In this document: positions 16,196-23,774 of the stretch, in pieces
Layout of the letters: each line of letters begins with the position of its first letter
How positions within the stretch are numbered: position 1 is the stretch's first letter
NCBI GenBank assembly: GCA_028692275.1
Contig: JAQUXR010000018.1
Location: 1-48,305 of the forward strand
Direction: 5' to 3'
DNA length: 48,305 bases
Source of the DNA: Frisingicoccus sp009929615
Lineage (GTDB): Bacteria; Bacillota; Clostridia; Lachnospirales; Lachnospiraceae
The notes under the pieces: model-generated
Databases searched by the model: none
The model's input: the letters and a program-made list of their open reading frames with translations, nothing else
Told to the model about the DNA's origin: nothing
Position numbers and translations under genes: made by a program

Positions 16196-16345
16196 ATGAA
16201 AAATTTAAAATGCTGTCCAAAATGCAGTTCGCACAACGTTGCCCGGATACCGGTGATTTGTTATGTCTGTTGTGATTGTGGTTATGTGGAGAATTGGGTA
16301 GAAACCCAGGGGGAACGTGACGAGATTAAGCGAATTTTCGGGTAA
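16196..16345 (+). CDS. Zinc-ribbon peptide, 49 residues
   Basis: A short gene with a near-perfect ribosome binding site (AAGGAGGAG, 7 nt ahead of ATG). The product starts CCPKCSSHN and continues CYVCCDCGYVENWVE, giving two CxxC knuckles that should bind one zinc ion. The ending (RDEIKRIFG) is helical. Proteins of this shape are often annotated as small zinc-ribbon proteins in Lachnospiraceae; their roles are unknown, but nucleic acid or protein binding is likely. It has its own promoter and stands 90 nt before the parvulin gene. Confidence 0.8.
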   Translation: MKNLKCCPKCSSHNVARIPVICYVCCDCGYVENWVETQGERDEIKRIFG

Positions 16346-16369
16346 AGTGTTTTTCTTTTCAGATATTTC

Positions 16370-16398
16370 TTTACAAATTGGTGCTTTTCCCATAGAAT
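16370..16398 (+). promoter_or_regulatory. Sigma-A promoter of the parvulin gene
   Basis: TTTACA (16370-16375), 17-nt spacer, TAGAAT (16393-16398), ending 36 nt ahead of the start codon. Confidence 0.65.
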
Positions 16399-16434
16399 AA
16401 AACAATATGCACTAAAACAGATTGGAGAATAATT

Positions 16435-17172
16435 ATGAATAACGATGTACTTGCAGTAGTAGCAGGAAAAGAAATCACAGAAGCAGATTTTGACGCATTC
16501 AAAGTAAGACTTCCACAGGAGCAGCAGGCATACCTTCAGAATCCTGAGGCAGTTGCTTATTTCAAAGAGCAGTTCGTTGCTGTTTACTTATTCGCAGAAT
16601 TGGGAAAAGAAGAAAAGATAAACGAAACAAAAGAATTTAAAGAGACAGTTGCTCAGATTGAGCTGGATGTTTTAAGCCAGATGGCTATGCATAAAGTTCT
16701 CAGTGAGATTGAAGTTACAGATGAAGAAGCAAAAGCATATTATAATGCACATCAGGCAAGTTACATGAAACAGGATTCTGCTCATGCAAAACATATCCTG
16801 ATGGAATCTGAAGAAGATATCAAGAAGGTTCAGGGCGAAATTGAGAATGGAACAATGACATTCGAAGAAGCCGCTGCAAAACATTCAACATGTCCATCCC
16901 GCCAGCAGGGTGGAGACCTTGGCGAATTCAGCCGTGGCCAGATGGTTCCTGAATTTGAAGAGGCTGCTTTCGCAGCAGAACCCAGAAAAATGGTAGGACC
17001 TGTAAAAACACAGTTTGGTTATCATTTAATTAAAGTTGAGAATCGTTCAAATGCAGCAGTAGCTTCATTTGAAGAAGTAAAGAACGACGTGAAGAATATC
17101 TTACTTCAGCAGAAACAGCAGGGCGTTTACACCGCTAAAGTTGCTGAGTTGAAAGCAAAGTACTGTAAATAA
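16435..17172 (+). CDS. Parvulin-type peptidyl-prolyl isomerase, cytosolic
   Basis: A 245-residue cis/trans prolyl isomerase. The N-terminal helical half (about 1-110) resembles the SurA/PrsA chaperone arm, and the rotamase domain occupies about 118-205: AHAKHILM, then FEEAAAKHSTCPSRQQGGDLGEFSRGQMVPEFEEAAF and QFGYHLIKV, all standard parvulin blocks. There is no signal peptide or lipobox, so unlike PrsA it should act in the cytoplasm. It has its own promoter and a strong terminator, so it is monocistronic. Confidence 0.93.
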   Translation: MNNDVLAVVAGKEITEADFDAFKVRLPQEQQAYLQNPEAVAYFKEQFVAVYLFAELGKEEKINETKEFKETVAQIELDVLSQMAMHKVLSEIEVTDEEAKAYYNAHQASYMKQDSAHAKHILMESEEDIKKVQGEIENGTMTFEEAAAKHSTCPSRQQGGDLGEFSRGQMVPEFEEAAFAAEPRKMVGPVKTQFGYHLIKVENRSNAAVASFEEVKNDVKNILLQQKQQGVYTAKVAELKAKYCK

Positions 17173-17187
17173 GATTTGAAATAAATG

Positions 17188-17221
17188 CAGGGGAGACACT
17201 TCGGTGCCTCTCCTGTTTTTG
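17188..17221 (+). terminator. Rho-independent terminator with TTCG tetraloop
   Basis: CAGGGGAGACAC (17188-17199) pairs with GTGCCTCTCCTG (17204-17215) around a TTCG loop, followed by five Ts. Confidence 0.9.
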
Positions 17222-17235
17222 TATAAGAGGAAGCA

Positions 17236-17264
17236 TTGACAATTAGTTTTATAAATTTTATGAT
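17236..17264 (+). promoter_or_regulatory. Sigma-A promoter of the peptide deformylase gene
   Basis: TTGACA (17236-17241), 17-nt spacer, TATGAT (17259-17264), directly ahead of the AAGGAG ribosome site. Confidence 0.75.
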
Positions 17265-17282
17265 GATAAAAAGGAGTACACA

Positions 17283-17693
17283 ATGATTAAACCAATAATG
17301 AAAGATACTTTTTTCTTATCTCAGAAATCAGAACCTGCCACAAAGGCAGACCTTCAGACCGGCCGTGACCTGCAGGACACTCTGAAAGCCAACCGTGCCC
17401 ATTGTGTGGGGATGGCTGCGAATATGATAGGTATAAAGAAGAATATTATTATAATAAATATGGGATTGATGGATATTGTCATGTTTAATCCTGTAATACT
17501 AAAGAAGGATAGTCCTTATGAAACGGAAGAAGGATGCCTTTCCCTGACCGGGGTTCGAGGGACTACCCGATACCAGAATATTGAAGTGGAGTATTTTGAT
17601 TTTTCCTGGAAGAAGCAGAGACAGAAACTTTCGGGCTGGCCTGCTCAGATTTGCCAGCATGAGATGGACCATTTATCCGGGCGGATTATTTAA
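17283..17693 (+). CDS. def: Peptide deformylase
   Basis: A 136-residue peptide deformylase that removes the formyl group from new proteins. The three motifs are present: GMAANMIG at 43-50 (the usual Gln is replaced), EEGCLSL with metal ligand Cys85, and QHEMDHL with His126, catalytic Glu127 and His130. It is shorter than housekeeping deformylases (about 150 to 190 residues), lacking a C-terminal helix, and belongs to the short variant group common in Clostridia. It may be a secondary enzyme; no fmt gene is nearby. Confidence 0.9.
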   Translation: MIKPIMKDTFFLSQKSEPATKADLQTGRDLQDTLKANRAHCVGMAANMIGIKKNIIIINMGLMDIVMFNPVILKKDSPYETEEGCLSLTGVRGTTRYQNIEVEYFDFSWKKQRQKLSGWPAQICQHEMDHLSGRII

Positions 17694-17713
17694 GGATAAT
17701 TTCATATTAATTA

Positions 17714-17740
17714 AAACCTATCACCGTTTTTCTGCGTCTA
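17714..17740 (+). promoter_or_regulatory. ECF sigma promoter, copy 2 (AAACCT-15-CGTCTA)
   Basis: AAACCT (17714-17719), 15-nt spacer, CGTCTA (17735-17740), followed by GG and GCAGAAA as in copy 1. It starts 20 nt after the deformylase stop and drives the 39-codon gene. Confidence 0.8.
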
Positions 17741-17758
17741 GGTAGCAGAAAGGCGGTG

Positions 17759-17878
17759 ATGTTTTTGAGTGAGGAAGATTTTAAAAAACTTATTCATAAA
17801 TTTGTGGAAGCCCAAAGGCTTTCAGTGGAGGTGGCAGAAAAACTTTTACAAAAAATTTTGAAAAAATTTAAGACCTGA
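17759..17878 (+). CDS. Amphipathic peptide, 39 residues, behind an ECF promoter
   Basis: A 39-residue frame starting 18 nt after the CGTCTA element, with AAGGCGG just ahead as a modest ribosome site. The product is a single predicted amphipathic helix with alternating hydrophobic (Leu, Ile, Val, Phe) and basic residues, ending KILKKFKT. No cysteine, no signal peptide. Such peptides can bind membranes or partner proteins. That it is expressed is inferred from the promoter match. Reading through into the downstream dehydrogenase is possible because no terminator is seen between them. Confidence 0.55.
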   Translation: MFLSEEDFKKLIHKFVEAQRLSVEVAEKLLQKILKKFKT

Positions 17879-17898
17879 GCATGAATATGAAATGTATC

Positions 17899-17927
17899 AT
17901 GACATATGGGAATCTATGTGCTAAAAT
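17899..17927 (+). promoter_or_regulatory. Promoter of the Ldh2-type dehydrogenase gene
   Basis: ATGACA (17899-17904), 17-nt spacer, extended TGCTAAAAT with -10 TAAAAT at 17922-17927. Confidence 0.65.
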
Positions 17928-17951
17928 AGATTCAATTAGGAGGAATGTATA

Positions 17952-19073
17952 ATGGCACATATGAAATTTAAATTTGAAACTTTAAATGCATTTTGTAACG
18001 AAGCTTTTAAAAAATTTGGCTTTACTGAGGAAGAGAGTAAAACGATTACAGATGTATTATTATTATCCGATATTTATGGAATTGAGTCTCATGGAATGCA
18101 AAGATTATCAAGATATCATAAAGGTATTGAAAAGGGCTTAATCAAAGTCGATGCAAAACCGGAAGTTGTCTTTGAAACACCAGTGTCTGCAGTTATTGAA
18201 GGTCACGATGGGATGGGACAGCTGATTGCTAAAAAGGCGATGGAACTTTGTATTGAAAAGGCTAAGACAACAGGTATGGCCATCGTAACGGTTCGAAATT
18301 CAAACCACTACGGTATTGCAGGATATTATGCAAAAATGGCGGCAGATGAGGGCTTGATGGGAATGTCCTTTACAAACTCCGAAGCTATTATGGTGCCAAC
18401 CTTCGCGTCGAAGGCAATGTTAGGCTCCAATCCAATCGCTGTAGCGATGCCGGCAAAACCTTATCCATTTTTCTTTGATGCCAGCACAACGGTTGTTACC
18501 AGAGGAAAATTAGAGATGTATCGTAAAGCAGAAAAGGAACTTCCGAATGGATGGGCTTTAGATAAAGATGGAAAACCATCAACAGATGCACCAGACGTAT
18601 TAGATAATATTGTCAATAAAGTCGGTGGTGGCATCATGCCTCTTGGCGGTTCTACAGAACAGCTGGGCAGCCATAAAGGTTATGGTTATGGAATGCTGTG
18701 TGAAATCTTCTGTTCGATTTTCTCTCAGGGAATGACATCCAATCATACACATATCGGCGGAAAAGGTGGAACCTGTCATGGTTTCATGGCCATTGACCCG
18801 AAAGTATTTGGTGACCCTAAAGATATCGAAGAACATTTTTCAACATTCTTACAGGAATTGAGAGATGCTCCAAAGGCAGAAGGGCAGGCTCGTATTTACA
18901 CCCATGGAGAAAAAGAAGTTGAGGCTACAAAAGATCGCATGGAAAATGGTATCGGTGTAGATATTAAGACTGTATTGGAGATGAAAGATCTGTCTGAATA
19001 TGTTGGCGTGGATTTCAAGAAATATTTTGGCGATATTAACTTTGAAGATGTCAACTATCAATCCGTATATTAA
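17952..19073 (+). CDS. Malate/L-lactate dehydrogenase family oxidoreductase (Ldh2 type)
   Basis: A 373-residue NAD(P)-dependent dehydrogenase of the Ldh2 family, which includes malate, L-lactate, ureidoglycolate and sulfolactate dehydrogenases and has a fold distinct from classical lactate dehydrogenase. Family blocks seen: ESHGMQRLSRY near 45-55, VRNSNHYGIAGYYAKMA around 115-131, TNSEA and MLGSNPIAVAMP, and GSHKGYGYGMLCEIF near 237-251. The substrate is not deducible. It has its own promoter (AGGAGG ribosome site) and terminator. A redox role in fermentation or in recycling a 2-hydroxy acid is likely. Confidence 0.9.
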   Translation: MAHMKFKFETLNAFCNEAFKKFGFTEEESKTITDVLLLSDIYGIESHGMQRLSRYHKGIEKGLIKVDAKPEVVFETPVSAVIEGHDGMGQLIAKKAMELCIEKAKTTGMAIVTVRNSNHYGIAGYYAKMAADEGLMGMSFTNSEAIMVPTFASKAMLGSNPIAVAMPAKPYPFFFDASTTVVTRGKLEMYRKAEKELPNGWALDKDGKPSTDAPDVLDNIVNKVGGGIMPLGGSTEQLGSHKGYGYGMLCEIFCSIFSQGMTSNHTHIGGKGGTCHGFMAIDPKVFGDPKDIEEHFSTFLQELRDAPKAEGQARIYTHGEKEVEATKDRMENGIGVDIKTVLEMKDLSEYVGVDFKKYFGDINFEDVNYQSVY

Positions 19074-19086
19074 GATACGTATAAGG

Positions 19087-19112
19087 CACCCGGATAAATT
19101 CCGGGTGTTTTT
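19087..19112 (+). terminator. Rho-independent terminator
   Basis: CACCCGGA (19087-19094) pairs with TCCGGGTG (19100-19107), followed by five Ts. Confidence 0.9.
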
Positions 19113-19136
19113 CTATGTCTCAAAACAAATTTCATT

Positions 19137-19164
19137 TTGTCATATGGTATTCTTAAGTTACAAA
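19137..19164 (+). promoter_or_regulatory. Candidate promoter of the small lipoprotein gene
   Basis: TTGTCA (19137-19142) and TACAAA (19159-19164) with a 16-nt spacer, shortly before AAAGGGG and the ATG. Confidence 0.45.
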
Positions 19165-19183
19165 AAGAAAGGGGATATATCAT

Positions 19184-19552
19184 ATGAAAAACTTAATTAA
19201 AACATTATTTATCATTTTAACAGTTGTAACAATCGCAGGAACTTTTACAGGATGCGGTAAAGACAGTGCACCAAACGAGAAGCGTATTAAAGAGGACATT
19301 CTGGCAACAGGCGTTACAGACCTCTATAGAAATGGATGGGAAACAATGAATGTGGAATCTGTTGAAATTACAGACCACCGGACCACAGAGTATTCCGACA
19401 GTGTACTTGCAGAAGTTTATGTTGTTACAGAAGATGGAACCTTTGACCGCTGGGCACTCTGCACATTAAGATATGGCAAATATGAGCAGGGATGGATTTT
19501 AGAAGATGCGGAATGGGAACATGATTTTTCAAAAGAACAGGGAGAAAAATAG
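19184..19552 (+). CDS. Small lipoprotein, 122 residues
   Basis: The signal peptide ends in a lipobox-like FTGC with Cys24. The mature part of about 98 residues is acidic, with an N-terminal helix (EKRIKEDILATGVTDL) and later strands (ESVEITDHRTTEY, LAEVYVVTEDGTF, WALCTLRYGKYEQGWILEDAEWE), a plan like NTF2-type or small beta-rich extracytoplasmic domains. It is anchored at the outer face of the membrane. No family recognised. It has its own terminator. Confidence 0.75.
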   Translation: MKNLIKTLFIILTVVTIAGTFTGCGKDSAPNEKRIKEDILATGVTDLYRNGWETMNVESVEITDHRTTEYSDSVLAEVYVVTEDGTFDRWALCTLRYGKYEQGWILEDAEWEHDFSKEQGEK

Positions 19553-19596
19553 AAGATAGACAAAAATGTTCGACAGTGCTATAGTAGCATACAAAG

Positions 19597-19636
19597 AACA
19601 AAGGAGTTTCCGGAAGGAAGCTCCTTTGTTTGTTTT
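19597..19636 (+). terminator. Rho-independent terminator
   Basis: AACAAAGGAG (19597-19606) pairs with CTCCTTTGTT (19621-19630), followed by TGTTTTT. Confidence 0.85.
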
Positions 19637-19653
19637 TATGAGGAGATGAAGGC

Positions 19654-20529
19654 GTGTTACTGAATTTGGGAATCATATTTATAATGTCCTTGTTTGCAGC
19701 AGGAAAGACATCCGTGCAGGGCGGTTATGGGAAAAAGTATGTTGTAACATCCGGGGATACGGTGTTATTTAACGGTTTGATTTTTGGTTCAACGGCTCTT
19801 GTGTTTTTATGTGCACTCGGATGGAATCGGCCGACAGCCGGTACGGTGCTGTATGCCATAGGCTTCGGTACACTGAGTTGTCTTTATCAATGGACCTATT
19901 TGTCTGCCATGCGGTGCGGTTCCGTATCTCTTACGGTCATGTTCAGTAATTTTAATCTGATTGTAAGTATGGCTATTGGAATCGGTTATTTTAAGGACAG
20001 TATGAATGGCTTTAATATTCTTGGAGTATTATTATTTGCAGGAGCTGCCTATTTAATTATTATAAAAAAGAAGGACATGAAGCCGGTCAGTGTAAAGTGG
20101 CTTGTATTTGCAACAGCGACTCTGGTAGTGGGTGGCCTGATGGCTGTGGAAATGCGTTTCTATCGCCTTAATCCATATGGAAATGAGAATAAGGCCTTTG
20201 TTATCATCGCCTATATCGCGGCATTTTTCATTTCTATGCTGATGACAGGGTTGTATCGGTTAAGAAAATGTGAGATTACAATCCCCATGAAGAAGAAATT
20301 AACTTGGATTTGCTGTATAGTACCAGGGACCTGCCTTGGCGTGTTTCAGTTGCTGCAATTAGAACTTATACCAAGAATGGATGCGACAACCCTGTATCCG
20401 CTGCTAAATAGTCTGTCTATCATTATTTCAGCCCTGGCAGGAAAGTTTTTTCTGGGGGATTGCCTTTCGAAAAGGCAGCTTGCAGGAATGGGTGTGGGGA
20501 TTGCGGCAGTTGTTTTAGTGAGTGTATAA
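19654..20529 (+). CDS. EamA/DMT-family transporter
   Basis: A 291-residue protein with about ten hydrophobic helices arranged as two five-helix halves, the drug/metabolite transporter pattern. Typical features are the GKKYVVTSGDTVLFNG loop, the conserved helix start ALRCGSVSLTVMFSN-like segment (here SAMRCGSVSLTV), and the matching second-half stretch IPRMDATTLYPLLNSLSIIISAL. The GTG start has GAGGAG 9 nt ahead. The substrate is unknown; DMT proteins export amino acids, nucleotides or drugs. Co-transcription with the next gene is not evident (95-nt gap). Confidence 0.85.
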   Translation: MLLNLGIIFIMSLFAAGKTSVQGGYGKKYVVTSGDTVLFNGLIFGSTALVFLCALGWNRPTAGTVLYAIGFGTLSCLYQWTYLSAMRCGSVSLTVMFSNFNLIVSMAIGIGYFKDSMNGFNILGVLLFAGAAYLIIIKKKDMKPVSVKWLVFATATLVVGGLMAVEMRFYRLNPYGNENKAFVIIAYIAAFFISMLMTGLYRLRKCEITIPMKKKLTWICCIVPGTCLGVFQLLQLELIPRMDATTLYPLLNSLSIIISALAGKFFLGDCLSKRQLAGMGVGIAAVVLVSV

Positions 20530-20624
20530 AAAAGTTGTGATATTCTCTTGCTTTGTCCGGATAGTGGGACAGGAAAATATGTTATGCTCTCAATATCAGT
20601 AGAAAGAGGAGAGAGGGCGATTTT

Positions 20625-21254
20625 ATGGAAAATGAATCTAAGAAAAAAGGCGGTTGTTTAAAAATTATTATTATCATTTTTGCAGTTATCGTTATTTTAG
20701 GAGTCATTGGTGCACTTGCGGGTGGGGGAAGTAAGAAGACACAAAGTAATTCGGGGGCTGCAGCCCAGACCGAGGCGGAGACAAAGCCGGAGGATAATGT
20801 TCCAACAGAGTATAAATCGGCTCTGAAAAAAGCAGAAAGCTATAGTGATATGATGCATATGTCTAAGCAGAAAATATATGAGCAGCTCACTTCAGAATAT
20901 GGCGAAAAGTTTACACCGGAGGCTGCACAATATGCAATGGATAACCTTGAAGCCGATTGGAACAGCAATGCTTTGGAAAAGGCAGAGGATTATGGGAAGA
21001 CAATGAATATGTCCAGGCAGGGAATCTATGACCAGTTAATTTCTGAATATGGTGAGGCATTTACGGAAGAAGAGGCCCAGTATGCTATTGATAATGTTCA
21101 GATGGATTGGAAGGAGAATGCCTTGCAGAAAGCAAAAAGTTATCAGGAGAATATGAGTATGTCTCCGAGTGCTATCTATGACCAGCTGATTTCAGAATAC
21201 GGAGAGAAATTTACCGCAGAAGAAGCTCAGTATGCCATTGATAATCTAGACTGA
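20625..21254 (+). CDS. Ltp-repeat membrane-anchored surface protein
   Basis: A 209-residue protein with a lysine-rich start, one membrane segment (about 12-33) and an extracytoplasmic region of a short Ala/Thr/Glu linker plus three tandem repeats of about 50 residues (66-115, 116-165, 166-209). Each repeat follows the pattern AL-x-KA-x-Y, M-x-MS, IYDQLISEYGE-x-FT-x-EEAQYAIDN. This matches the Ltp domain (host cell surface-exposed lipoprotein family), first known from a Streptococcus phage lipoprotein that blocks DNA injection by other phages. Here the anchor is a membrane helix rather than a lipobox. Family members also occur in bacterial chromosomes; the role may be surface protection, but that is inference. 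Confidence 0.85.
   Translation: MENESKKKGGCLKIIIIIFAVIVILGVIGALAGGGSKKTQSNSGAAAQTEAETKPEDNVPTEYKSALKKAESYSDMMHMSKQKIYEQLTSEYGEKFTPEAAQYAMDNLEADWNSNALEKAEDYGKTMNMSRQGIYDQLISEYGEAFTEEEAQYAIDNVQMDWKENALQKAKSYQENMSMSPSAIYDQLISEYGEKFTAEEAQYAIDNLD
20820..21251 (+). repeat. Three tandem Ltp-type repeats (coding)
   Basis: Three in-frame repeats of 150, 150 and 132 nt, with the third ending at the protein's C-terminus. Protein identity between repeats is high in the IYDQLISEYGE and EEAQYAIDN blocks, while the region with the M-x-MS motif varies. Confidence 0.85.
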
Positions 21255-21267
21255 TGATAAAAACTAA

Positions 21268-21302
21268 AAAAGGCATCATGCGTAAAAAGCATGATGCCTT
21301 TT
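21268..21302. terminator. Bidirectional terminator, 14-bp perfect stem
   Basis: AAAAGGCATCATGC and GCATGATGCCTTTT with a 7-nt loop, between the Ltp gene and the convergent lipoprotein genes. Confidence 0.93.
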
Positions 21303-21314
21303 GAGTAATTAAGT

Positions 21315-22034
21315 TTACTGGGTTATATCTGTAATTGGGACCTCCATATCACCTGTATAAACGTATTCCAGAGTGCCAAGGGTAAAACCATTTTCATTCA
21401 GAGAGAAAGGCATGTAAAAGTCATTGTCGCTGCTGATAACATACATACGCATTTCGTCACCATTCAGGGTATATCTCCAGGAACCCGGTTCCGGCACACC
21501 ATCCACAGTGAAAGTCATGGAATCCGCATTTAAGAAGCAAATCTCCTGATTATCAGCGACAAAGTATTTGCCCATAATATCACTTGGGTATTCCAGCTTA
21601 TCGGTTGTTTTCTTCTTGAAAATAGTTGTCTGACCGTCTTTTGTCAATTCCAAATCACCCGCGTCATTGAGAATATAGTCGTAGGCATTATCGGAATAAG
21701 TTAAGTTGCTGCTGTCCATTGTGTAGTTGTACCTGGACATCTCCGGGGGAGCTTCGGTATCCAGGGACTCTAAACCATCACCACAATAAGGCATAATCGT
21801 ATGTACTAAAGTAGAATCTTCAAATGTGTATCTTTCGCCTGTGTTTGGTTCGACATAGGTTGTTCCGCTTAAGCTGACAGCGGGAACTTCAGTAGCTGTT
21901 TCTGTTTCGACGGTGGTTGCTTCAACGGTTGCACTTGCCGAAGTCTCGGTAGTTTTTTGCTGTCCACCACCGCAGGCGGTAAGAGAAAGTGCAGCAGAAC
22001 ATAAGCAGGTTAAGGTTAATAATGTCTTTTTCAT
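21315..22034 (-). CDS. Lipoprotein, 239 residues
   Basis: A signal peptide with lipobox LTAC (Cys21) is followed by a long Thr/Glu/Ala linker (about 25-50) and an acidic beta-rich domain of 185 residues with repeated short-strand blocks (LELTKDGQTTIFKKK, FTVDGVPEPGSWRYTLNGDEMRM). The middle resembles the GTWT-type module of the 114-residue lipoprotein at 5964. It lies 13 nt downstream of the related lipoprotein gene and is likely in the same transcript, ending at the bidirectional terminator. Function unknown. Confidence 0.75.
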   Translation of the reverse strand: MKKTLLTLTCLCSAALSLTACGGGQQKTTETSASATVEATTVETETATEVPAVSLSGTTYVEPNTGERYTFEDSTLVHTIMPYCGDGLESLDTEAPPEMSRYNYTMDSSNLTYSDNAYDYILNDAGDLELTKDGQTTIFKKKTTDKLEYPSDIMGKYFVADNQEICFLNADSMTFTVDGVPEPGSWRYTLNGDEMRMYVISSDNDFYMPFSLNENGFTLGTLEYVYTGDMEVPITDITQ

Positions 22035-22047
22035 ATAGTTAGTCTCC

Positions 22048-22695
22048 TTATTTCAAAGTGTATTCAAAATCATCCATTTTATAATAGGTTGTCTGGCCAT
22101 CTACGGCATCAACTAAAGTCTGTGTTTGCGGGTCGTGATAAAAGCTGGAGTAGCTGGTATCATCGGCTTCCCAACAATCAACGACACCCCAATGACCCAT
22201 AAGTGTTGCTTTGCCGCTGCGATATTCGAATTCTGTGTAGGTTTTTGAAGTCCCAATACCGTTGGCATCACCGGGAGAAATCTGATAATGTGTATACATT
22301 AACTGGTCCCCTTCTAACCAGAACTCATAAATATGAGGCTGTGTTGCATTCGGGTCATCTACCCATTTCCCAACAATATCTTCAAGGGTTGAAACCTGTT
22401 CCGGCATAGGTGCGGTCTGACCGTCGGAATAAGCACCGGTTTCGCCGCCGCCTGGTTCAACATAGGCGGTTTCTGCCACTTCTGGTGCGGGCGTTTCAAC
22501 AGCTGCTGGTGTTTCGACTGGGGCTGGTGTTTCTGTAGCCGCAGGTGTTTCAGCAACTGTACTCGTTTCCGTCTGGGCTTTTCTTAGAGATTCCTGGTAG
22601 GCAAGTGTGTTTGTGGAATCTTTTTTTCCGCCACAGGCTGTTAAAGAAAATACACCAATACATAGGCAGGTTAAAAGTAATAATGATTTTTTCAT
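22048..22695 (-). CDS. Lipoprotein with Pro/Ala/Thr/Glu linker, paralogue of the next gene
   Basis: Residues 1-21 form a signal peptide with lipobox LTAC. Residues about 45-80 are a repetitive Pro/Ala/Glu/Thr/Val linker that would span the cell wall. From about residue 95 (TAPMPEQVSTLEDIVGKWVDD) to the end lies a globular domain of about 120 residues that is clearly homologous to the protein at 22768: shared IYEFW, LMYTHYQI, KTYTEFEYRSG, LMGHWG, SSFYHD and DAVDG-TTYY/H blocks. A promoter (TTGAAA-17-TATAAT) precedes it. The domain is not in a family known to me. Confidence 0.8.
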   Translation of the reverse strand: MKKSLLLLTCLCIGVFSLTACGGKKDSTNTLAYQESLRKAQTETSTVAETPAATETPAPVETPAAVETPAPEVAETAYVEPGGGETGAYSDGQTAPMPEQVSTLEDIVGKWVDDPNATQPHIYEFWLEGDQLMYTHYQISPGDANGIGTSKTYTEFEYRSGKATLMGHWGVVDCWEADDTSYSSFYHDPQTQTLVDAVDGQTTYYKMDDFEYTLK

Positions 22696-22747
22696 AGTCG
22701 TTTGCTCCTCTTTGATTTCCCTTTTTAAAGAGTAATGAACTGTAATA

Positions 22748-22776
22748 ATTATATAGTCTTTGCTTTTTTATTTCAA
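22748..22776 (-). promoter_or_regulatory. Promoter of the two-lipoprotein operon
   Basis: On the minus strand: TTGAAA (22771-22776), 17-nt spacer, TATAAT (22748-22753). The -35 overlaps the last codons of the upstream paralogue, so the two paralogues can be expressed separately. Confidence 0.65.
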
Positions 22777-23223
22777 TGTGTATTTAAAATTCTCTACTTT
22801 ATGATAGGTTGTTTTGCCATCAACAGCATCAATTAATGTCTGCTCCTTATTATCATGGTAGAAACTTGAATAAACCATACCGTTATTTCCGGTCAGACAG
22901 TTAATAGAACCCCAATGACCCATGAGAATGGCTTCGCCGCTGCGGTATTCAAATTCTGTGTAAGTTTTCTTTGTAGCAACACCACTGCCGTTGCCAGGAC
23001 AAATCTGATAATGGGTGTACATTAATTTGCCATCTTCTTCCCAGAATTCATAGATATGAGGCTGTTTGGCTTCGGGGTCATCTACCCATGTTCCTACAAT
23101 ATCTTCAACGGTTGAAATCTGTTCTGGTATTGGAGCTGTCTGCTCGTCTGCAAATACACCCATAGGTAATAAAGAAATCACTGACATAATCACTGCTGCT
23201 AATTTTACAAGTCTCTTTTTCAT
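22768..23223 (-). CDS. Secreted protein, paralogue of the adjacent lipoprotein
   Basis: A 151-residue protein with a Sec signal peptide cleaved by signal peptidase I, probably after GVFA (residue about 25), and no lipobox cysteine. The mature protein is little more than the approximately 120-residue domain shared with the 22048-22695 lipoprotein, directly joined to the signal peptide without the long linker. Strongly conserved blocks: TVEDIVGTWVDDPEAKQPHI, YTHYQICPG, KTYTEFEYRSG and LMGHWG. It is therefore the soluble form of the same module. AAGGAGG ribosome site ahead of the start. Confidence 0.82.
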   Translation of the reverse strand: MKKRLVKLAAVIMSVISLLPMGVFADEQTAPIPEQISTVEDIVGTWVDDPEAKQPHIYEFWEEDGKLMYTHYQICPGNGSGVATKKTYTEFEYRSGEAILMGHWGSINCLTGNNGMVYSSFYHDNKEQTLIDAVDGKTTYHKVENFKYTLK

Positions 23224-23327
23224 AATAAATTCCTCCTTGAAATGAACGTGTTTGTTTTTGATGATTTAAGGATATCACAGGCCGAAATGAAATTTGTTTT
23301 CGCTATGGATATGGAGTGATTTTATAG

Positions 23328-23333
23328 TATAAT
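23328..23333 (+). promoter_or_regulatory. -10 element TATAAT of the 127-residue protein gene
   Basis: A perfect TATAAT 22 nt ahead of the start codon, close to GGAAGGTG. A -35 with the right distance is weak (ATGGAT at 23305-23310, 17-nt spacer). Confidence 0.45.
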
Positions 23334-23354
23334 GAAAAAAAGGAAGGTGAAAAT

Positions 23355-23738
23355 ATGGATATGATGGTGGATGAGCATCAAGAGATACAGTATATAGTAG
23401 TTATGTATTCTGGATGGGAACGTGAAGGTCACTTGGAAAAAGTAAAAAGAGATGCTAGGGTAGTAACAGAAGCCCGGGGTGTTTTTGCAAGTCAGGATTT
23501 TGAAGTTATCTATAACGAAAAGGAAATATGGATTAATTTTGGCGAAGAAGAAATAGAAAAAGTATTTGCCAAAGAGCGAATCGAAATCGGCTATGATAAA
23601 AATGATGCCATCCAGTATATCAAACTCAATGACATGACAGAGGATGAATATGAGTGGCTTAAATATGAATTAAAACATGGAAATGAATTCAAAAAAATAA
23701 GGAAACAATCTTGTGAGATAAATAAATCGGGCGTATAA
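23355..23738 (+). CDS. Hypothetical cytosolic protein, 127 residues
   Basis: A soluble, acidic-to-neutral protein without signal peptide or membrane helices. It seems to have a beta-strand N-terminal half (IQYIVVMYSG, DFEVIYNEKEIWINFGEE) and a helical C-terminal part (TEDEYEWLKYELKHG). No family recognised. It is followed after 36 nt by a 59-codon gene in the same direction, so the pair may be one unit ending at the terminator at 23966. Confidence 0.6.
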   Translation: MDMMVDEHQEIQYIVVMYSGWEREGHLEKVKRDARVVTEARGVFASQDFEVIYNEKEIWINFGEEEIEKVFAKERIEIGYDKNDAIQYIKLNDMTEDEYEWLKYELKHGNEFKKIRKQSCEINKSGV

Positions 23739-23774
23739 CAAAAGAAAACATAGAAAAATCGGAGGATTTATTAC

